Source of the DNA: Flammeovirgaceae bacterium UBA2366
Lineage (GTDB): Bacteria > Bacteroidota > Bacteroidia > Cytophagales > Cyclobacteriaceae
Assembly (NCBI GenBank): GCA_002344065.1
Contig: DDTK01000011.1
Coordinates: 62,001-126,000 of the forward strand
Direction of reading: 5' to 3'
Length of the DNA: 64,000 nt
Below the pieces are notes generated by a model, which had not been told where the DNA came from, did not search any database, and saw only the letters and a program-made list of their open reading frames with translations. How positions within the stretch are numbered: position 1 is the first letter of the stretch; each line of letters begins with the position of its first letter. This document shows positions 26,427 through 35,976 of this stretch, in pieces. Position numbers and translations under genes: made by a program.

Positions 26427-28871
26427 ATGTTTGGCAACTATCTCATCACTGCCCTGCGTAACTTTTATAAGTTCCGTTTCTATACATTTATCAATGTTGT
26501 CGGTCTTACCATTGGCATAACCGTATGCCTGATCATTCTTCTGTTTGTGCGATTTGAATTAAGCTATGATCGGTTCAATGTTAATGCCGACAGGATTGTG
26601 CGTATTGACTGGGATCTTCATATGGGAGAAACCCGTACCTATAATGCTGCAGTAACACCACCCATGGCCGAAGTATTCGTGCGCGATTTTCCGGAAGTAG
26701 AAGCAGCTACACGATTCCGCTACAGCGGTTCATTTCAGTTTAAACGCGATGCGGAGAATATTGTAGAATGGCGGGTTGTCTATTCAGATAATGATGTGTT
26801 TAACATCTTTACCATTCCATTTATTTATGGTGATCCGTCTACAGCGTTGAAAGACCCCCACTCCATGGTGATTACAGAGAAATGTGCCGAACAATTTTTC
26901 CCGGGTGAAAATGCACTCGGCAAAACATTACTAAAGGACAATGAAACATTATACACCATTACCGGAGTTGTTAAAGACCTTCCTGAAAACAGCCATTTTC
27001 ATTACCGGATGTTTTTGTCGATGGAGGGATTGCCGGAATCAAAAAACGGAAACTGGATTGGCGGACCCTTCAACACTTATCTTCTCCTGCGGCCGGGTAC
27101 GGATGTAAAAGCCTTTGAAGAAAAAATACAGGTAATGGTTGAAAAGTATGTATTGCCAAATGCCCAATCTTCATTGGGTTCTTCCTTCATGGATAACTTC
27201 ATTGCACAGGGTAATACGTTAACCTTGCGCGTAAGGCCATTAACGGATATTCATCTTCACTCCAATCTTCGCAATGAACTGGAAGGCAATGGTGATATTG
27301 ATTATTTATACCTCTTTACGGGCATTGCTGTTTTCACACTGGTTATTGCCTGTATCAATTTTATGAACCTTGCCACAGCACGGTCGGCCAAACGCGCACG
27401 AGAAATAGGAATTCGCAAAGTAATGGGATCAAGTCGTTTCTTTTTAGCGCTGCAGTTTATTGGTGAATCTACTATGCTAAGCCTGCTGGCATTTATGCTG
27501 GCTCTGGCACTAACCTCTGTGTTGCTTCCTATGTTCAACACACTTACCGGTATGAACCTGACGATCCCCATCACCAATATCTGGTTGGGTATTGGTTTGC
27601 TTGCAGCTGCCTTGGTGGTTGGCATCCTGTCTGGACTTTATCCCGGCTTTGTGCTGTCAGCTTTTGAGCCAGCCCATGTACTCAAAGGAAAATTAACAGG
27701 CAGTGGTTCTTCTACGCTTCGAAGCGGACTGGTAGTGTTCCAGTTCATGATCTCCATCTTCCTCATTATTGGTACTATTGCGTTGCATCAGCAAATGGAT
27801 TACATGCGCAACAAAAAACTGGGCTTTAACAAAGAGCAGGTTGTTGTGCTGCGTGATGTTGAAAATGTAGGTGCACAGTTAGAGGCCATCAGGAATGAAC
27901 TGATCGATAATAACCTGATCAAATCGGGTTCGGTATCTTCTTATCTCCCCGGTCCTGGTTCTGCACGGAATACACCACTTATGTGGAAGTTCGGATCACA
28001 GCCTCTACCGGAAAACTCATTAAATGGAGAAAAGTGGGTGGTTGATTATGAATACGTTCCAACACTCGGTTTGGAAATTATTGAAGGACGCAATTTTTCA
28101 CCCGATCATCCCTCCGACTCCTCTGCAGTAATTCTTAATGAAACAGCCGTGGCCCGGTTTGCATTTCCAGATAGCCCGATTGGCCAAAAGATTTCCTTAT
28201 TCCGTCAAAATGCCGATGGCTCACAGGATCAATCGCACCTTGAGCATTGGGAAATAATTGGTATAGTTAAGGATTTCAATTTTGAATCATTGCGAAAGAA
28301 CATCACCCCTCTCGGATTATTTTTTGGCTCAAGCCGTCAATCCATCGCCTTTCGTTACGAAACCGACAATACACAAGAAGTGATCAACACTCTTGAAAAG
28401 AAATGGAAAGCACTTGCCCCGGGTGAACCATTTCATTATAGTTTTCTAGATGAGAACTTCGAGAGTTTGTACAATACCGAGGCAAAGGTTGGTAAATTGT
28501 TCACTGCATTTTCAGCATTGGCTATCATCATTGCCTGCCTCGGTTTGTTTGCCCTCACCGCTTATACAGCAGAACAACGCACCAAAGAAATAGGTATACG
28601 AAAAGTAATGGGGGCAACAGCACAAAACATTGTGTTGCTTTTATCGCTCGACTTCAGCAAACTAATCCTCATCGGCTTTGCGTTGGCTGTACCCATTGCC
28701 GCGTATGCTATCAACTGGTATTTACAAGAATATGCCTATAGAAGTCAGATCACGTGGTGGATTTATGCAGGCGCAGGAATCATAACCTTTCTATTAGCAA
28801 TTTTAACGATGGGTTACCAATCCATTGTGGCGGCAAAGGCTAATCCTACAGAAGCGTTGAAAAGTGAATAG
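26427..28871 (+). CDS. FtsX/MacB-type ABC transporter permease
   Basis: This is an 814-residue membrane protein with the duplicated layout of the large Bacteroidota permeases. There is an N-terminal helix after MFGNYLITALRNFYKFRFY, a periplasmic MacB core, three helices near residues 270-420 (the REIGIRKVMG coupling motif), a fourth helix opening the second half, another periplasmic domain and three last helices with a second KEIGIRKVMGA motif. The repeated motif marks the two FtsX domains. I start at 26427 because homologous proteins begin MFxNYL; the 21 extra upstream codons are unlike a membrane protein. No ATPase is encoded nearby, so it must pair with one elsewhere. Such systems export peptides or lipids or signal envelope stress; the substrate is unknown. 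A possible TTG/TACTTTAA promoter lies at 26389-26418. Confidence 0.88.
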   Translation: MFGNYLITALRNFYKFRFYTFINVVGLTIGITVCLIILLFVRFELSYDRFNVNADRIVRIDWDLHMGETRTYNAAVTPPMAEVFVRDFPEVEAATRFRYSGSFQFKRDAENIVEWRVVYSDNDVFNIFTIPFIYGDPSTALKDPHSMVITEKCAEQFFPGENALGKTLLKDNETLYTITGVVKDLPENSHFHYRMFLSMEGLPESKNGNWIGGPFNTYLLLRPGTDVKAFEEKIQVMVEKYVLPNAQSSLGSSFMDNFIAQGNTLTLRVRPLTDIHLHSNLRNELEGNGDIDYLYLFTGIAVFTLVIACINFMNLATARSAKRAREIGIRKVMGSSRFFLALQFIGESTMLSLLAFMLALALTSVLLPMFNTLTGMNLTIPITNIWLGIGLLAAALVVGILSGLYPGFVLSAFEPAHVLKGKLTGSGSSTLRSGLVVFQFMISIFLIIGTIALHQQMDYMRNKKLGFNKEQVVVLRDVENVGAQLEAIRNELIDNNLIKSGSVSSYLPGPGSARNTPLMWKFGSQPLPENSLNGEKWVVDYEYVPTLGLEIIEGRNFSPDHPSDSSAVILNETAVARFAFPDSPIGQKISLFRQNADGSQDQSHLEHWEIIGIVKDFNFESLRKNITPLGLFFGSSRQSIAFRYETDNTQEVINTLEKKWKALAPGEPFHYSFLDENFESLYNTEAKVGKLFTAFSALAIIIACLGLFALTAYTAEQRTKEIGIRKVMGATAQNIVLLLSLDFSKLILIGFALAVPIAAYAINWYLQEYAYRSQITWWIYAGAGIITFLLAILTMGYQSIVAAKANPTEALKSE

Positions 28872-28875
28872 TGTA

Positions 28876-29442
28876 TTATTTGCTTTCAGAATCTCCTTTC
28901 ACTGTTACATACCGGAACAATAAACCCGACACTGAATATAACATGGCAAAAAAGGAATTAACACCAATTATTTCTCCAACGGATGCACCGGGATAGTGTT
29001 GCATTCCCAAAAGCAATTGGATAATCCCAACCAACACCACAGAAGATGCTGCAGTAAACATAGTGCGCTCCATTCCTTTGAAAGTAAAACGCGACAGGTA
29101 GGTACCGATCAATACAACCATTACCACCCCAATGTACATCAAGTTGGCCGGGTTTGGGCCCCCACCGATCAGACCTACCGCGAGGTTCACCCAAATCAAC
29201 AGAAATGTTGAACCGATTGCCGAGGCAAATGCTGCCCGATTGATGAGGCTTGATGAAAAACGTGTTATTAGCACATAAGCAAGTCCGGTGCTGAACAGCA
29301 GAATACCCATAATAATAAAATCGCTAAAACTCCAGTTTACTTCATTGGTAAATTGCATGGCCACCAGCGGTACCATTAAGATGAGTGCGGTGATTAGAGC
29401 GACTCCAAAAATGGATTGGGGAAATTTCAATAATGCCTTCAT
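28876..29442 (-). CDS. Integral membrane protein of unknown function
   Basis: This is a 188-residue protein with six hydrophobic segments and almost no soluble part. Visible landmarks are GILLFSTGLAYVLITRF, IWVNLAVGLIGGGPNPANL and a short charged C-terminus (KGDSESK). I do not recognise a named family. Similar small membrane proteins are common in Bacteroidota, and the gene's smooth six-helix pattern and full-length frame argue that it is real. It ends four bases from the stop of the convergent permease gene, leaving no room for a terminator between them. It is divergent from the T9SS protein at 29584. Confidence 0.65.
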   Translation of the reverse strand: MKALLKFPQSIFGVALITALILMVPLVAMQFTNEVNWSFSDFIIMGILLFSTGLAYVLITRFSSSLINRAAFASAIGSTFLLIWVNLAVGLIGGGPNPANLMYIGVVMVVLIGTYLSRFTFKGMERTMFTAASSVVLVGIIQLLLGMQHYPGASVGEIIGVNSFFAMLYSVSGLLFRYVTVKGDSESK

Positions 29443-29560
29443 ATACCTTGTTGTTTAATGGTATCAAAAGTACTTTGTAATTCAAAGTATAACAACTATT
29501 TCATTGTTTTTTTTACTTTAGGCCTTAAACTTCTTGGCTTTTTTAGCGGTGGCCATTTAA

Positions 29561-29568
29561 TATCTTTG
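29561..29568 (+). promoter_or_regulatory. Bacteroidota -7 promoter box (TATCTTTG)
   Basis: TATCTTTG matches the TAnnTTTG consensus exactly and lies 15 bases upstream of the ATG at 29584. A TTG at 29534-29536 is the nearest -33 candidate, with a rather long spacer of 24 bases. The box falls inside the frame extended back to 29458, which supports the downstream start. Confidence 0.5.
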
Positions 29569-29583
29569 AGTCTACGTTGGTAT

Positions 29584-32500
29584 ATGCGCCTTCTATTAGT
29601 AATTTTTTTATTTTGTTTTGCGCTGGTCAGGGACCTGCATGCACAATGTCTTACGGATTTCACCAAACTGGTGCCCTCTCCTTCCTTTGACTATACTCTT
29701 GATTTTGGTCGTTCAATTTCTTTATTCGATGATTTTTTGGCGGTAGGCATCCCCAATAGTGATACTCTGGGACGCGTTTCAGGCTTGGTCCAATTGTTCA
29801 AAAAGAATGATAACGAATGGGCACATACTGCCTATGTTGTCCCACCTGAACCGTTGGATGGCCTGCAATTCGGAGTGTCAGCCAAACTCTCAAAAGATTA
29901 TTTACTGATAGGAGCCGCAGGGTATGGCGGGAAAGTGTACGTTTTTAAAAAAACAGATGAAAATTGGAGTGGTGTTACGCACCTTGCAACGTTCACCTAT
30001 CCAGGAACACAATTGTTTGGTGTCGGATATGGGTCTGCAAATTCAATAGAAATATCGTCTGACCAACAAACCATTGTAATTTCTGATGTTTTCTTTTTAA
30101 ACCTTTCTGAATTTTCAACACGTTCTGGGGCACTATTTATCTATCATAAAGAAACCTCAGAGGAATGGAGCAACGGATTAGATCCTGTAATGCTCTTTTC
30201 GCCAGAAGACGAGACACATGATTTCGGGCGTGCCGGCATTTCTATTTCAGGAACGCGGCTCATTACAGCTGCGCCAATCGCCTCAACAGCAAATGGTATA
30301 CTCTATGTGTTTAATGATCCCTCAGGCACTTTTCAAAATCTGGAAATTGAAGCTAAACTCAGTTCTGGCACTGCGGCAGAGTCATTCTTTCTCGGCACTT
30401 TTAGTGTAGTAAGCACAACGGACGGGATATTTACCATTGCAACCGTTGACTATCCTGATGATCCGAAGTTTGGTATCATTTATTATAAGAAGCCCGACTC
30501 CGGTTTTTGGGAGGACGCTACGCCTACTTGCTTTATCGACCCTAAGGGAGACACTCAACTGGCGAACACATTTCCACTCACCCTGTCAACCAATGGTACA
30601 GAAATTTTCGCGGCCAGCAGGGATGTAAATGGCAAAGGGTATTTTATTAAACTTTTCGGAGATCCGGATGAATGGTGCAACCCAAAAAGAGAATTTATTG
30701 ACATCCATCCCGCACCTCAGCAAGGTCTGCCAAATAACTATGGCATCGTCCATACAGTAAATCCTGCTGCAACTCACGCAGCAATTGGTTTTATTTCTTC
30801 CGAAAACGAAAATGTAGCAAACGCCTTACAGGTTTTCTCCCGCCAGGAGGATAATTTATGGGAAAGTTCAATCCTTCAGTCGAATAGAAAAAGTACAGCC
30901 GGACATTTATTCGGAAGAAATATTATCGGCTTTAATAATTATCTGTTTGTTAGCGCACCTTACGATGGTACCGTTAAAGCAAGCGCTGGTATTGTTTACG
31001 GTTACCGAAAAACTGGAAACACCTGGCAAGTCAATACTACTATTAAACCACCTCTTGGTGGCCTCTATGACGATGTGTTTGGTACATCGTTAGCTACTGA
31101 TGGTGAAGAATTACTAGCCGTAGGGGCTTATGGGCATGAGCCTCATGGTAAGGTTTTTGTTTACAAAAAGTTGGATGAGCATTGGTCAATTTTTGAACTT
31201 ATGCAGGAAATTACCTTACCGGAATTTCTGACAGTTTACCAGTTTGGCGATAACCTGGCAATACATGGAGAGTGGCTCGCCATACCATACATTCAAAATA
31301 GCCCAGCCCGTATCATGCTGGCCATATTCAAGTATGATGGACAACAATGGCAATATCACCAGGTAGTTGAGGGTGGAATTACACTTTCAAAATCTAATAC
31401 AATGGCGGTGGCCATTTCCGATGACCTGATGGTGATTGGTGGAAATATATTGGAAATAAATAATGAAGGATTCTGGGAGATTCGCCACATCCTTTATCCA
31501 TCCGACCCTGAGCCGATGCAGATCTCACCGGATTTTACGCACTGGATAACTAACGGATCACTTTTCGGGCACTCAGTGGCCATACACGACAATACAATAT
31601 TTATTGGCGCACCTTTACGTGATTATGGCAGTACATGGGATGTAGGTGCTGTATATGTTTATGTAAAAGATCCTGATGAACCTTGGTCATCACGAACTGA
31701 AACGGTAAAGCTTGTTCCCCGGGTAAAAGAAGAACGTGAACTTTTTGGCGCATCAATAAGTGCATTTTACAATACCGTTATTATTGGCGCTATAGGTTCA
31801 GACTATAACAAGAATGACACCCCAAGGAACAAACCAGGAAGGGCATACATTTTTCAAGCGGAAGACTATTACTGGGAAAACGTAATTCCCCTAATGGACT
31901 TCACCGGTGATTCATTTGAAAAGGATTATTTCGGGTTTTCCGTGTACATTGATAGATCTGATTTTTTTGTGGGAGCCCCTATTGAAGATATTTCAACCGG
32001 ACAATTGTCAGGCTCAGTCTATGTTATACCACCACCACCTATTGTAAAATTAATCCCTCCGGTTTGCGTTACCGAAGGTACACGCACACTCTTTGGTTAT
32101 CCGTTTGGAGGAACCTGGTCAGGTCCTGGTATCGTGAATGCCCAAACCGGTCAACTTGATTTGAATTTGGCAGGCGTAGGGAATCATGAGTACGAATACA
32201 TAACGCCAAGTTGCACCTATACCGGAAAACTTCGTTTGCGCATTTTACCGGCTCCGGTGCCTATACTCCAGCATGGAACGGAAATATTTGTTTGTAAAGA
32301 CTCACCGGTAAACCAAACATTACTCGTAATACCACAAAGCAATACATTTTATCTCTGGTTCTATCGCGCCAACACCTCACAAGCATTTACATCTTTGGAA
32401 ATAAGAACACCGGAAATGCAAGCGACACAAAGAGGTGAATATCAAGTGATGGTATCAAATGGAGCATGTTCGGTGTTATCTCCGATAATTAAAATTCAGG

Positions 32501-33492
32501 ATGAGAATATTGCAATTACTATAGATGAACCTGGACAAGCTTGTGCTGCCTCTCCTATACCCATTCCGCTTGCAGCTTCTCCTTCCGGAGGTACCTGGTC
32601 AGGAATGGGTGTTAGCGGAAACACTTTCTCTTCGCTTACACTTTCCGCAGGCAGTTATGTATTGACGTACCGCTACACCTCTCCCCTTGGATGTGTTTAT
32701 CAACAACTTATCTCAGTACCGGTGATCAATAGTTTTGTACCTGCTATAAATAGATTTAGTGGTCATTTGTGCGATGACGGAATTGTTACGCTTGGCATCG
32801 CGGGAACACCTCCTGCAAATTTTGAAAGCGAATGGGAACTGAAGCGAGCCCATGAAAATTATTTTACAACTTACCAATCTGGCGGTTTAACAGTAAATGT
32901 AACGGAACACGGCAGCTACAGAGTAAAGGTAAAGCATGCAACATGTGAATCTGTTTCTTCAACAGTTAGCATAACCGATACATTTTCAGCTATGGTATTG
33001 CCTTCGGGCGGACCTTTTGAAGTATGCGCTCACGAAGAATTTTATCTCTATTTGCAGCTACCAACCGGAGGGAGCTCAACGTGGTTTTATTACGAAAATG
33101 ACAAGGCGTTAACCGAGGTACTTAATCAACAATCATCGGAAGTTCACACGTTCAAAACAGGATATTACTACGCCCGGGTAAATAAGAACGCCTGTGTTTT
33201 TGAAACGGAACCAAGGCATGTTGTGGTTTATCCTTCCGATAGTGTGTTTGTGCCGAATATCTTTACCCCCAACGGAGACATCTTTAATCAAGTTTTTCGG
33301 GCCACTGGTGAAGTAACGGAATTATCACTTCAAATCATTAACCGTTATGGTAAGACAATCTTTATTGGAGACGGCTACAAAGGATGGGATGGTGGCGATG
33401 CCGCATCAGGTATTTATTTTTGGACTGTCCAGTATCCGGGGTGTCGGAATGAACCAATAACCAAGCGGGGAACCGTTCATTTATTTCGTTAG
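29584..33492 (+). CDS. Large secreted beta-propeller protein with Ig-like domains and T9SS type-B sorting domain
   Basis: This is a 1302-residue exported protein. The ATG at 29584 gives a clear signal peptide (LLLVIFLFCFALVRDLHAQ); the frame is open from 29458, but that stretch holds a promoter box. Roughly residues 20-810 are FG-GAP/integrin-like propeller repeats in which units such as FGVSAKLSKDYLLIGA, VYVFKK and FGASISAFYNTVIIGA recur. Ig- or PKD-like segments follow, with motifs GGTWSGPGIV and GGTWSGMGVS. The end is a gliding-type sorting domain (VPNIFTPNGDIFNQVF, IINRYGKTIF, ASGIYFWTV). It is a T9SS cargo attached to the cell surface. Its function is unknown; propellers of this type usually bind ligands or calcium. 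The pirin gene converges on it 20 bases downstream. Confidence 0.85.
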   Translation: MRLLLVIFLFCFALVRDLHAQCLTDFTKLVPSPSFDYTLDFGRSISLFDDFLAVGIPNSDTLGRVSGLVQLFKKNDNEWAHTAYVVPPEPLDGLQFGVSAKLSKDYLLIGAAGYGGKVYVFKKTDENWSGVTHLATFTYPGTQLFGVGYGSANSIEISSDQQTIVISDVFFLNLSEFSTRSGALFIYHKETSEEWSNGLDPVMLFSPEDETHDFGRAGISISGTRLITAAPIASTANGILYVFNDPSGTFQNLEIEAKLSSGTAAESFFLGTFSVVSTTDGIFTIATVDYPDDPKFGIIYYKKPDSGFWEDATPTCFIDPKGDTQLANTFPLTLSTNGTEIFAASRDVNGKGYFIKLFGDPDEWCNPKREFIDIHPAPQQGLPNNYGIVHTVNPAATHAAIGFISSENENVANALQVFSRQEDNLWESSILQSNRKSTAGHLFGRNIIGFNNYLFVSAPYDGTVKASAGIVYGYRKTGNTWQVNTTIKPPLGGLYDDVFGTSLATDGEELLAVGAYGHEPHGKVFVYKKLDEHWSIFELMQEITLPEFLTVYQFGDNLAIHGEWLAIPYIQNSPARIMLAIFKYDGQQWQYHQVVEGGITLSKSNTMAVAISDDLMVIGGNILEINNEGFWEIRHILYPSDPEPMQISPDFTHWITNGSLFGHSVAIHDNTIFIGAPLRDYGSTWDVGAVYVYVKDPDEPWSSRTETVKLVPRVKEERELFGASISAFYNTVIIGAIGSDYNKNDTPRNKPGRAYIFQAEDYYWENVIPLMDFTGDSFEKDYFGFSVYIDRSDFFVGAPIEDISTGQLSGSVYVIPPPPIVKLIPPVCVTEGTRTLFGYPFGGTWSGPGIVNAQTGQLDLNLAGVGNHEYEYITPSCTYTGKLRLRILPAPVPILQHGTEIFVCKDSPVNQTLLVIPQSNTFYLWFYRANTSQAFTSLEIRTPEMQATQRGEYQVMVSNGACSVLSPIIKIQDENIAITIDEPGQACAASPIPIPLAASPSGGTWSGMGVSGNTFSSLTLSAGSYVLTYRYTSPLGCVYQQLISVPVINSFVPAINRFSGHLCDDGIVTLGIAGTPPANFESEWELKRAHENYFTTYQSGGLTVNVTEHGSYRVKVKHATCESVSSTVSITDTFSAMVLPSGGPFEVCAHEEFYLYLQLPTGGSSTWFYYENDKALTEVLNQQSSEVHTFKTGYYYARVNKNACVFETEPRHVVVYPSDSVFVPNIFTPNGDIFNQVFRATGEVTELSLQIINRYGKTIFIGDGYKGWDGGDAASGIYFWTVQYPGCRNEPITKRGTVHLFR

Positions 33493-33512
33493 CACTTAAG
33501 TACTTTAAACTA

Positions 33513-34427
33513 TTACGAGAGCAACCCCGGTGAAGGGCTTCCGGCTGGCTTGGATTTATCTTCCGGAAGGGGTACAAATTCATGGTTATCGGTTGGGGGC
33601 AGTATAATCCTGCCCTGCTTCCAATCTTCCTTGGCTTGCTCTATTCGCGCTTTGCGCGAGGAAACAAAATTCCACCAGATAAAACGTTCGCCTAAAGGCT
33701 CACCACCTAATAACATAAGCGTACTGGGTTCTTTTGCTATGAGAACTGGATCGATACCTTTCTTGAATACCAGTAACTGCCCTGCGGAATAGGTTCTTCC
33801 TGAAACTTCCAGGCTTCCTTTAGCTATATAAACGCCTCGTTCCGAATGCTCTTTCGGCAGACCAAACCTTGCCTCTTGTTCAAGTGTGGCGTGCAAATAA
33901 AACAATGGTGAGTGAGTTTTCACATTACTCTTTAGGCCGTATGCATTTCCGGCAATCAATCGCATCCATACACCGGTATCTGTAAAAACGGGTAATACTT
34001 CGGGTTTATAGTTTGTAAAAGCAGGATCTGCTTCTTCATCTTTCTCAGGCAAGGCTACCCAGGTCTGGATCATTTCCAACTCCCCTCCTGTCAATACTTT
34101 GGGATCTTCAAAACGTTCGGAATGCGCAATGCCACGGCCAGCTGTCATCCAGTTTACCTCGCCCGGTTCAATCATTTGCTCAACTCCCAGACTATCGCGG
34201 TGCATTACTTTGCCGCCAAACAGATAACTTACTGTTGATAAACCGATGTGCGGGTGAGGTAATACATCCATGTTCGATGCTTCGGTGGGTTGCACATGAA
34301 CCGGCCCCGCATGATCCATAAAAATAAATGGTCCAACCATGCGCTTCTGGCGGAATGGAAGAATTCTTTTAACCTCCGTACCGGGGGCTAATGATGCCTT
34401 ACGACTTTCAATTACAATATCTAACAT
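33513..34427 (-). CDS. Pirin family protein (cupin)
   Basis: This is a 304-residue pirin-like double cupin. The N-terminal half has the signatures PFIFMDHAGP, LPHPHIGLSTVSYL with the two metal-binding His residues, and MTAGRGIAHSERF. The second half carries the weaker C-terminal cupin. Members bind Fe or Mn; several have quercetin 2,3-dioxygenase activity or act as redox-sensing regulators, and neither can be decided here. The protein is cytoplasmic, with no signal peptide. It converges with the T9SS gene and diverges from the thiolase gene with about 155 bases between starts. The C-terminus has a Pro/Ser-rich tail (SKPAGSPSPGLLS) not usual for the core fold. Confidence 0.9.
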   Translation of the reverse strand: MLDIVIESRKASLAPGTEVKRILPFRQKRMVGPFIFMDHAGPVHVQPTEASNMDVLPHPHIGLSTVSYLFGGKVMHRDSLGVEQMIEPGEVNWMTAGRGIAHSERFEDPKVLTGGELEMIQTWVALPEKDEEADPAFTNYKPEVLPVFTDTGVWMRLIAGNAYGLKSNVKTHSPLFYLHATLEQEARFGLPKEHSERGVYIAKGSLEVSGRTYSAGQLLVFKKGIDPVLIAKEPSTLMLLGGEPLGERFIWWNFVSSRKARIEQAKEDWKQGRIILPPTDNHEFVPLPEDKSKPAGSPSPGLLS

Positions 34428-34582
34428 GCGTCAATTCATTCATCATTTCAGTTGTAATCTACTGATTTCACTTCACTTTTTCGCAAAGCAAACTTTGTTA
34501 AGATGTAGGTAAATTTATGGCTGAAAAATTCTTTTTATACATAGCTTTAGGCTAAAATTCCTAATTAATAACAAGGGCGTTT

Positions 34583-35797
34583 ATGAGTAAGCTGAAAGAT
34601 GCTTTTATTATCGAAGGGGTACGTACCCCTATCGCCAGGTTTAGAGGCGGATTGTCAGATGTTCGCGCTGATGACCTGGCAGCCATGACTATAAAAGCTT
34701 TAGTGGCCAGGCTTCCGGGTATTAATCCTTCATTAATTGACGATGTAATTCTTGGCTGCAGTAACCAGGCTGGTGAAGACAATCGAAATGTTGCACGCAT
34801 GGCTTCGCTGCTGGCAGGTCTGCCTGTTGCTGTGCCGGGCGAAACCATCAATCGCTTATGCTCCTCCGGTATGTCGGCTGTAATTCATGCCAACCGCGCA
34901 ATAAAAGCAGGTGATGGCGATGTGTTTATTGCAGGTGGTGTCGAACACATGACCCGTAGCCCGTTTGTACTTTCAAAAACTTCATTACCCTATGGCAGCG
35001 ATGCCAAACTTTACGATAGCAGTTTTGGGTGGCGCTTTGTTAATCCTTTAATGAAGAAGCTTTACGGCACTGAAGCCATGGGCGAAACTGCTGAAAACCT
35101 GGTGGACATGCAACGCATTTCCCGCAGCGATCAGGATTTATTTGCCTTACGAAGCCAACAAAAGGCAGCGAAGGCACGAGATACTAAACGATTGGCTCAG
35201 GAAATTTTTGCTGTAGAAATTCCGCAACGAAAAGGTTCTCCGCTTTTCTTTTCAGAAGACGAATTTATAAAACCTGATACAACACTTGAAGCATTGGCTA
35301 ATCTGAAACCGGCTTTTCGCGAAAATGGAACAGTAACAGCCGGTAATTCTTCCGGATTAAATGATGGAGCATGTGCGTTGTTGATTGCTTCAGAAGATGC
35401 TGTGAAAAAATATTCTCTTAAACCCATGGCACGTATAGTCTCCTCACAGGTGGTTGGTGTTGAGCCACGCATTATGGGCATTGGCCCGGTAGAAGCTTCC
35501 AACAAAGCTCTCGCAAAGACCGGCCTAACCATGAATGATATGGATGTGATTGAACTGAACGAAGCATTCGCAGCTCAAAGTCTGGCATGCATCCGCTCAT
35601 GGGGCTTGACTGATGATGACCCACGTATCAATCCAAATGGTGGTGCAATTGCATTAGGGCATCCGTTGGGGATGTCGGGCGCTCGTATTTTACTTACTGC
35701 TGCCGTTGAACTTCAACAACAAAAAAAGAAGTATGCATTAAGCACCCTGTGTGTTGGCCTCGGGCAAGGTTATGCAACCATTATTGAGAGGGTTTAG
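34583..35797 (+). CDS. Acetyl-CoA C-acyltransferase (thiolase)
   Basis: This is a 404-residue thiolase that condenses or cleaves acyl-CoA at the beta-keto position in fatty-acid degradation or acetoacetyl-CoA formation. The catalytic residues are visible: Cys93 in LCSSGMSAV, His360 in GGAIALGHPLGMSGAR and Cys390 in LCVGLGQG. The NEAFAAQ motif is also present. The length is normal for the family. It stands alone with no other beta-oxidation gene beside it, so its chain-length preference and direction cannot be told from context. The ATG at 34583 fits the usual start (MSKLKDAFIIEGVRTPI). An imperfect -7-like box (TAGCTTTA, 34542-34549) lies upstream. Confidence 0.93.
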   Translation: MSKLKDAFIIEGVRTPIARFRGGLSDVRADDLAAMTIKALVARLPGINPSLIDDVILGCSNQAGEDNRNVARMASLLAGLPVAVPGETINRLCSSGMSAVIHANRAIKAGDGDVFIAGGVEHMTRSPFVLSKTSLPYGSDAKLYDSSFGWRFVNPLMKKLYGTEAMGETAENLVDMQRISRSDQDLFALRSQQKAAKARDTKRLAQEIFAVEIPQRKGSPLFFSEDEFIKPDTTLEALANLKPAFRENGTVTAGNSSGLNDGACALLIASEDAVKKYSLKPMARIVSSQVVGVEPRIMGIGPVEASNKALAKTGLTMNDMDVIELNEAFAAQSLACIRSWGLTDDDPRINPNGGAIALGHPLGMSGARILLTAAVELQQQKKKYALSTLCVGLGQGYATIIERV

Positions 35798-35976
35798 CGC
35801 ACTGTATAGTATCTGAGCCCTTGCAGATAGTTTTTTATTTTATAATCATAATCTGATTTTCCTCTCCTACGGAATTGAAATTTTTTGGTTCGGATATTTC
35901 TTGATTTTCTTTTGCCATTAAAACACCATTTGGCGCGCTGTTTGTATCACTACAGGTACAATAAACCATTAATGCT

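Noticed and set aside
29458..29583. Upstream extension of the propeller protein's frame
   Set aside because: The extension contains a perfect -7 promoter box and no signal peptide, while the ATG at 29584 starts a clean signal peptide.
35835..35969. 44-codon - strand frame divergent from the aromatic-rich exported protein
   Set aside because: No family resemblance, no signal, and a low-complexity end; could be a relic but cannot be supported.
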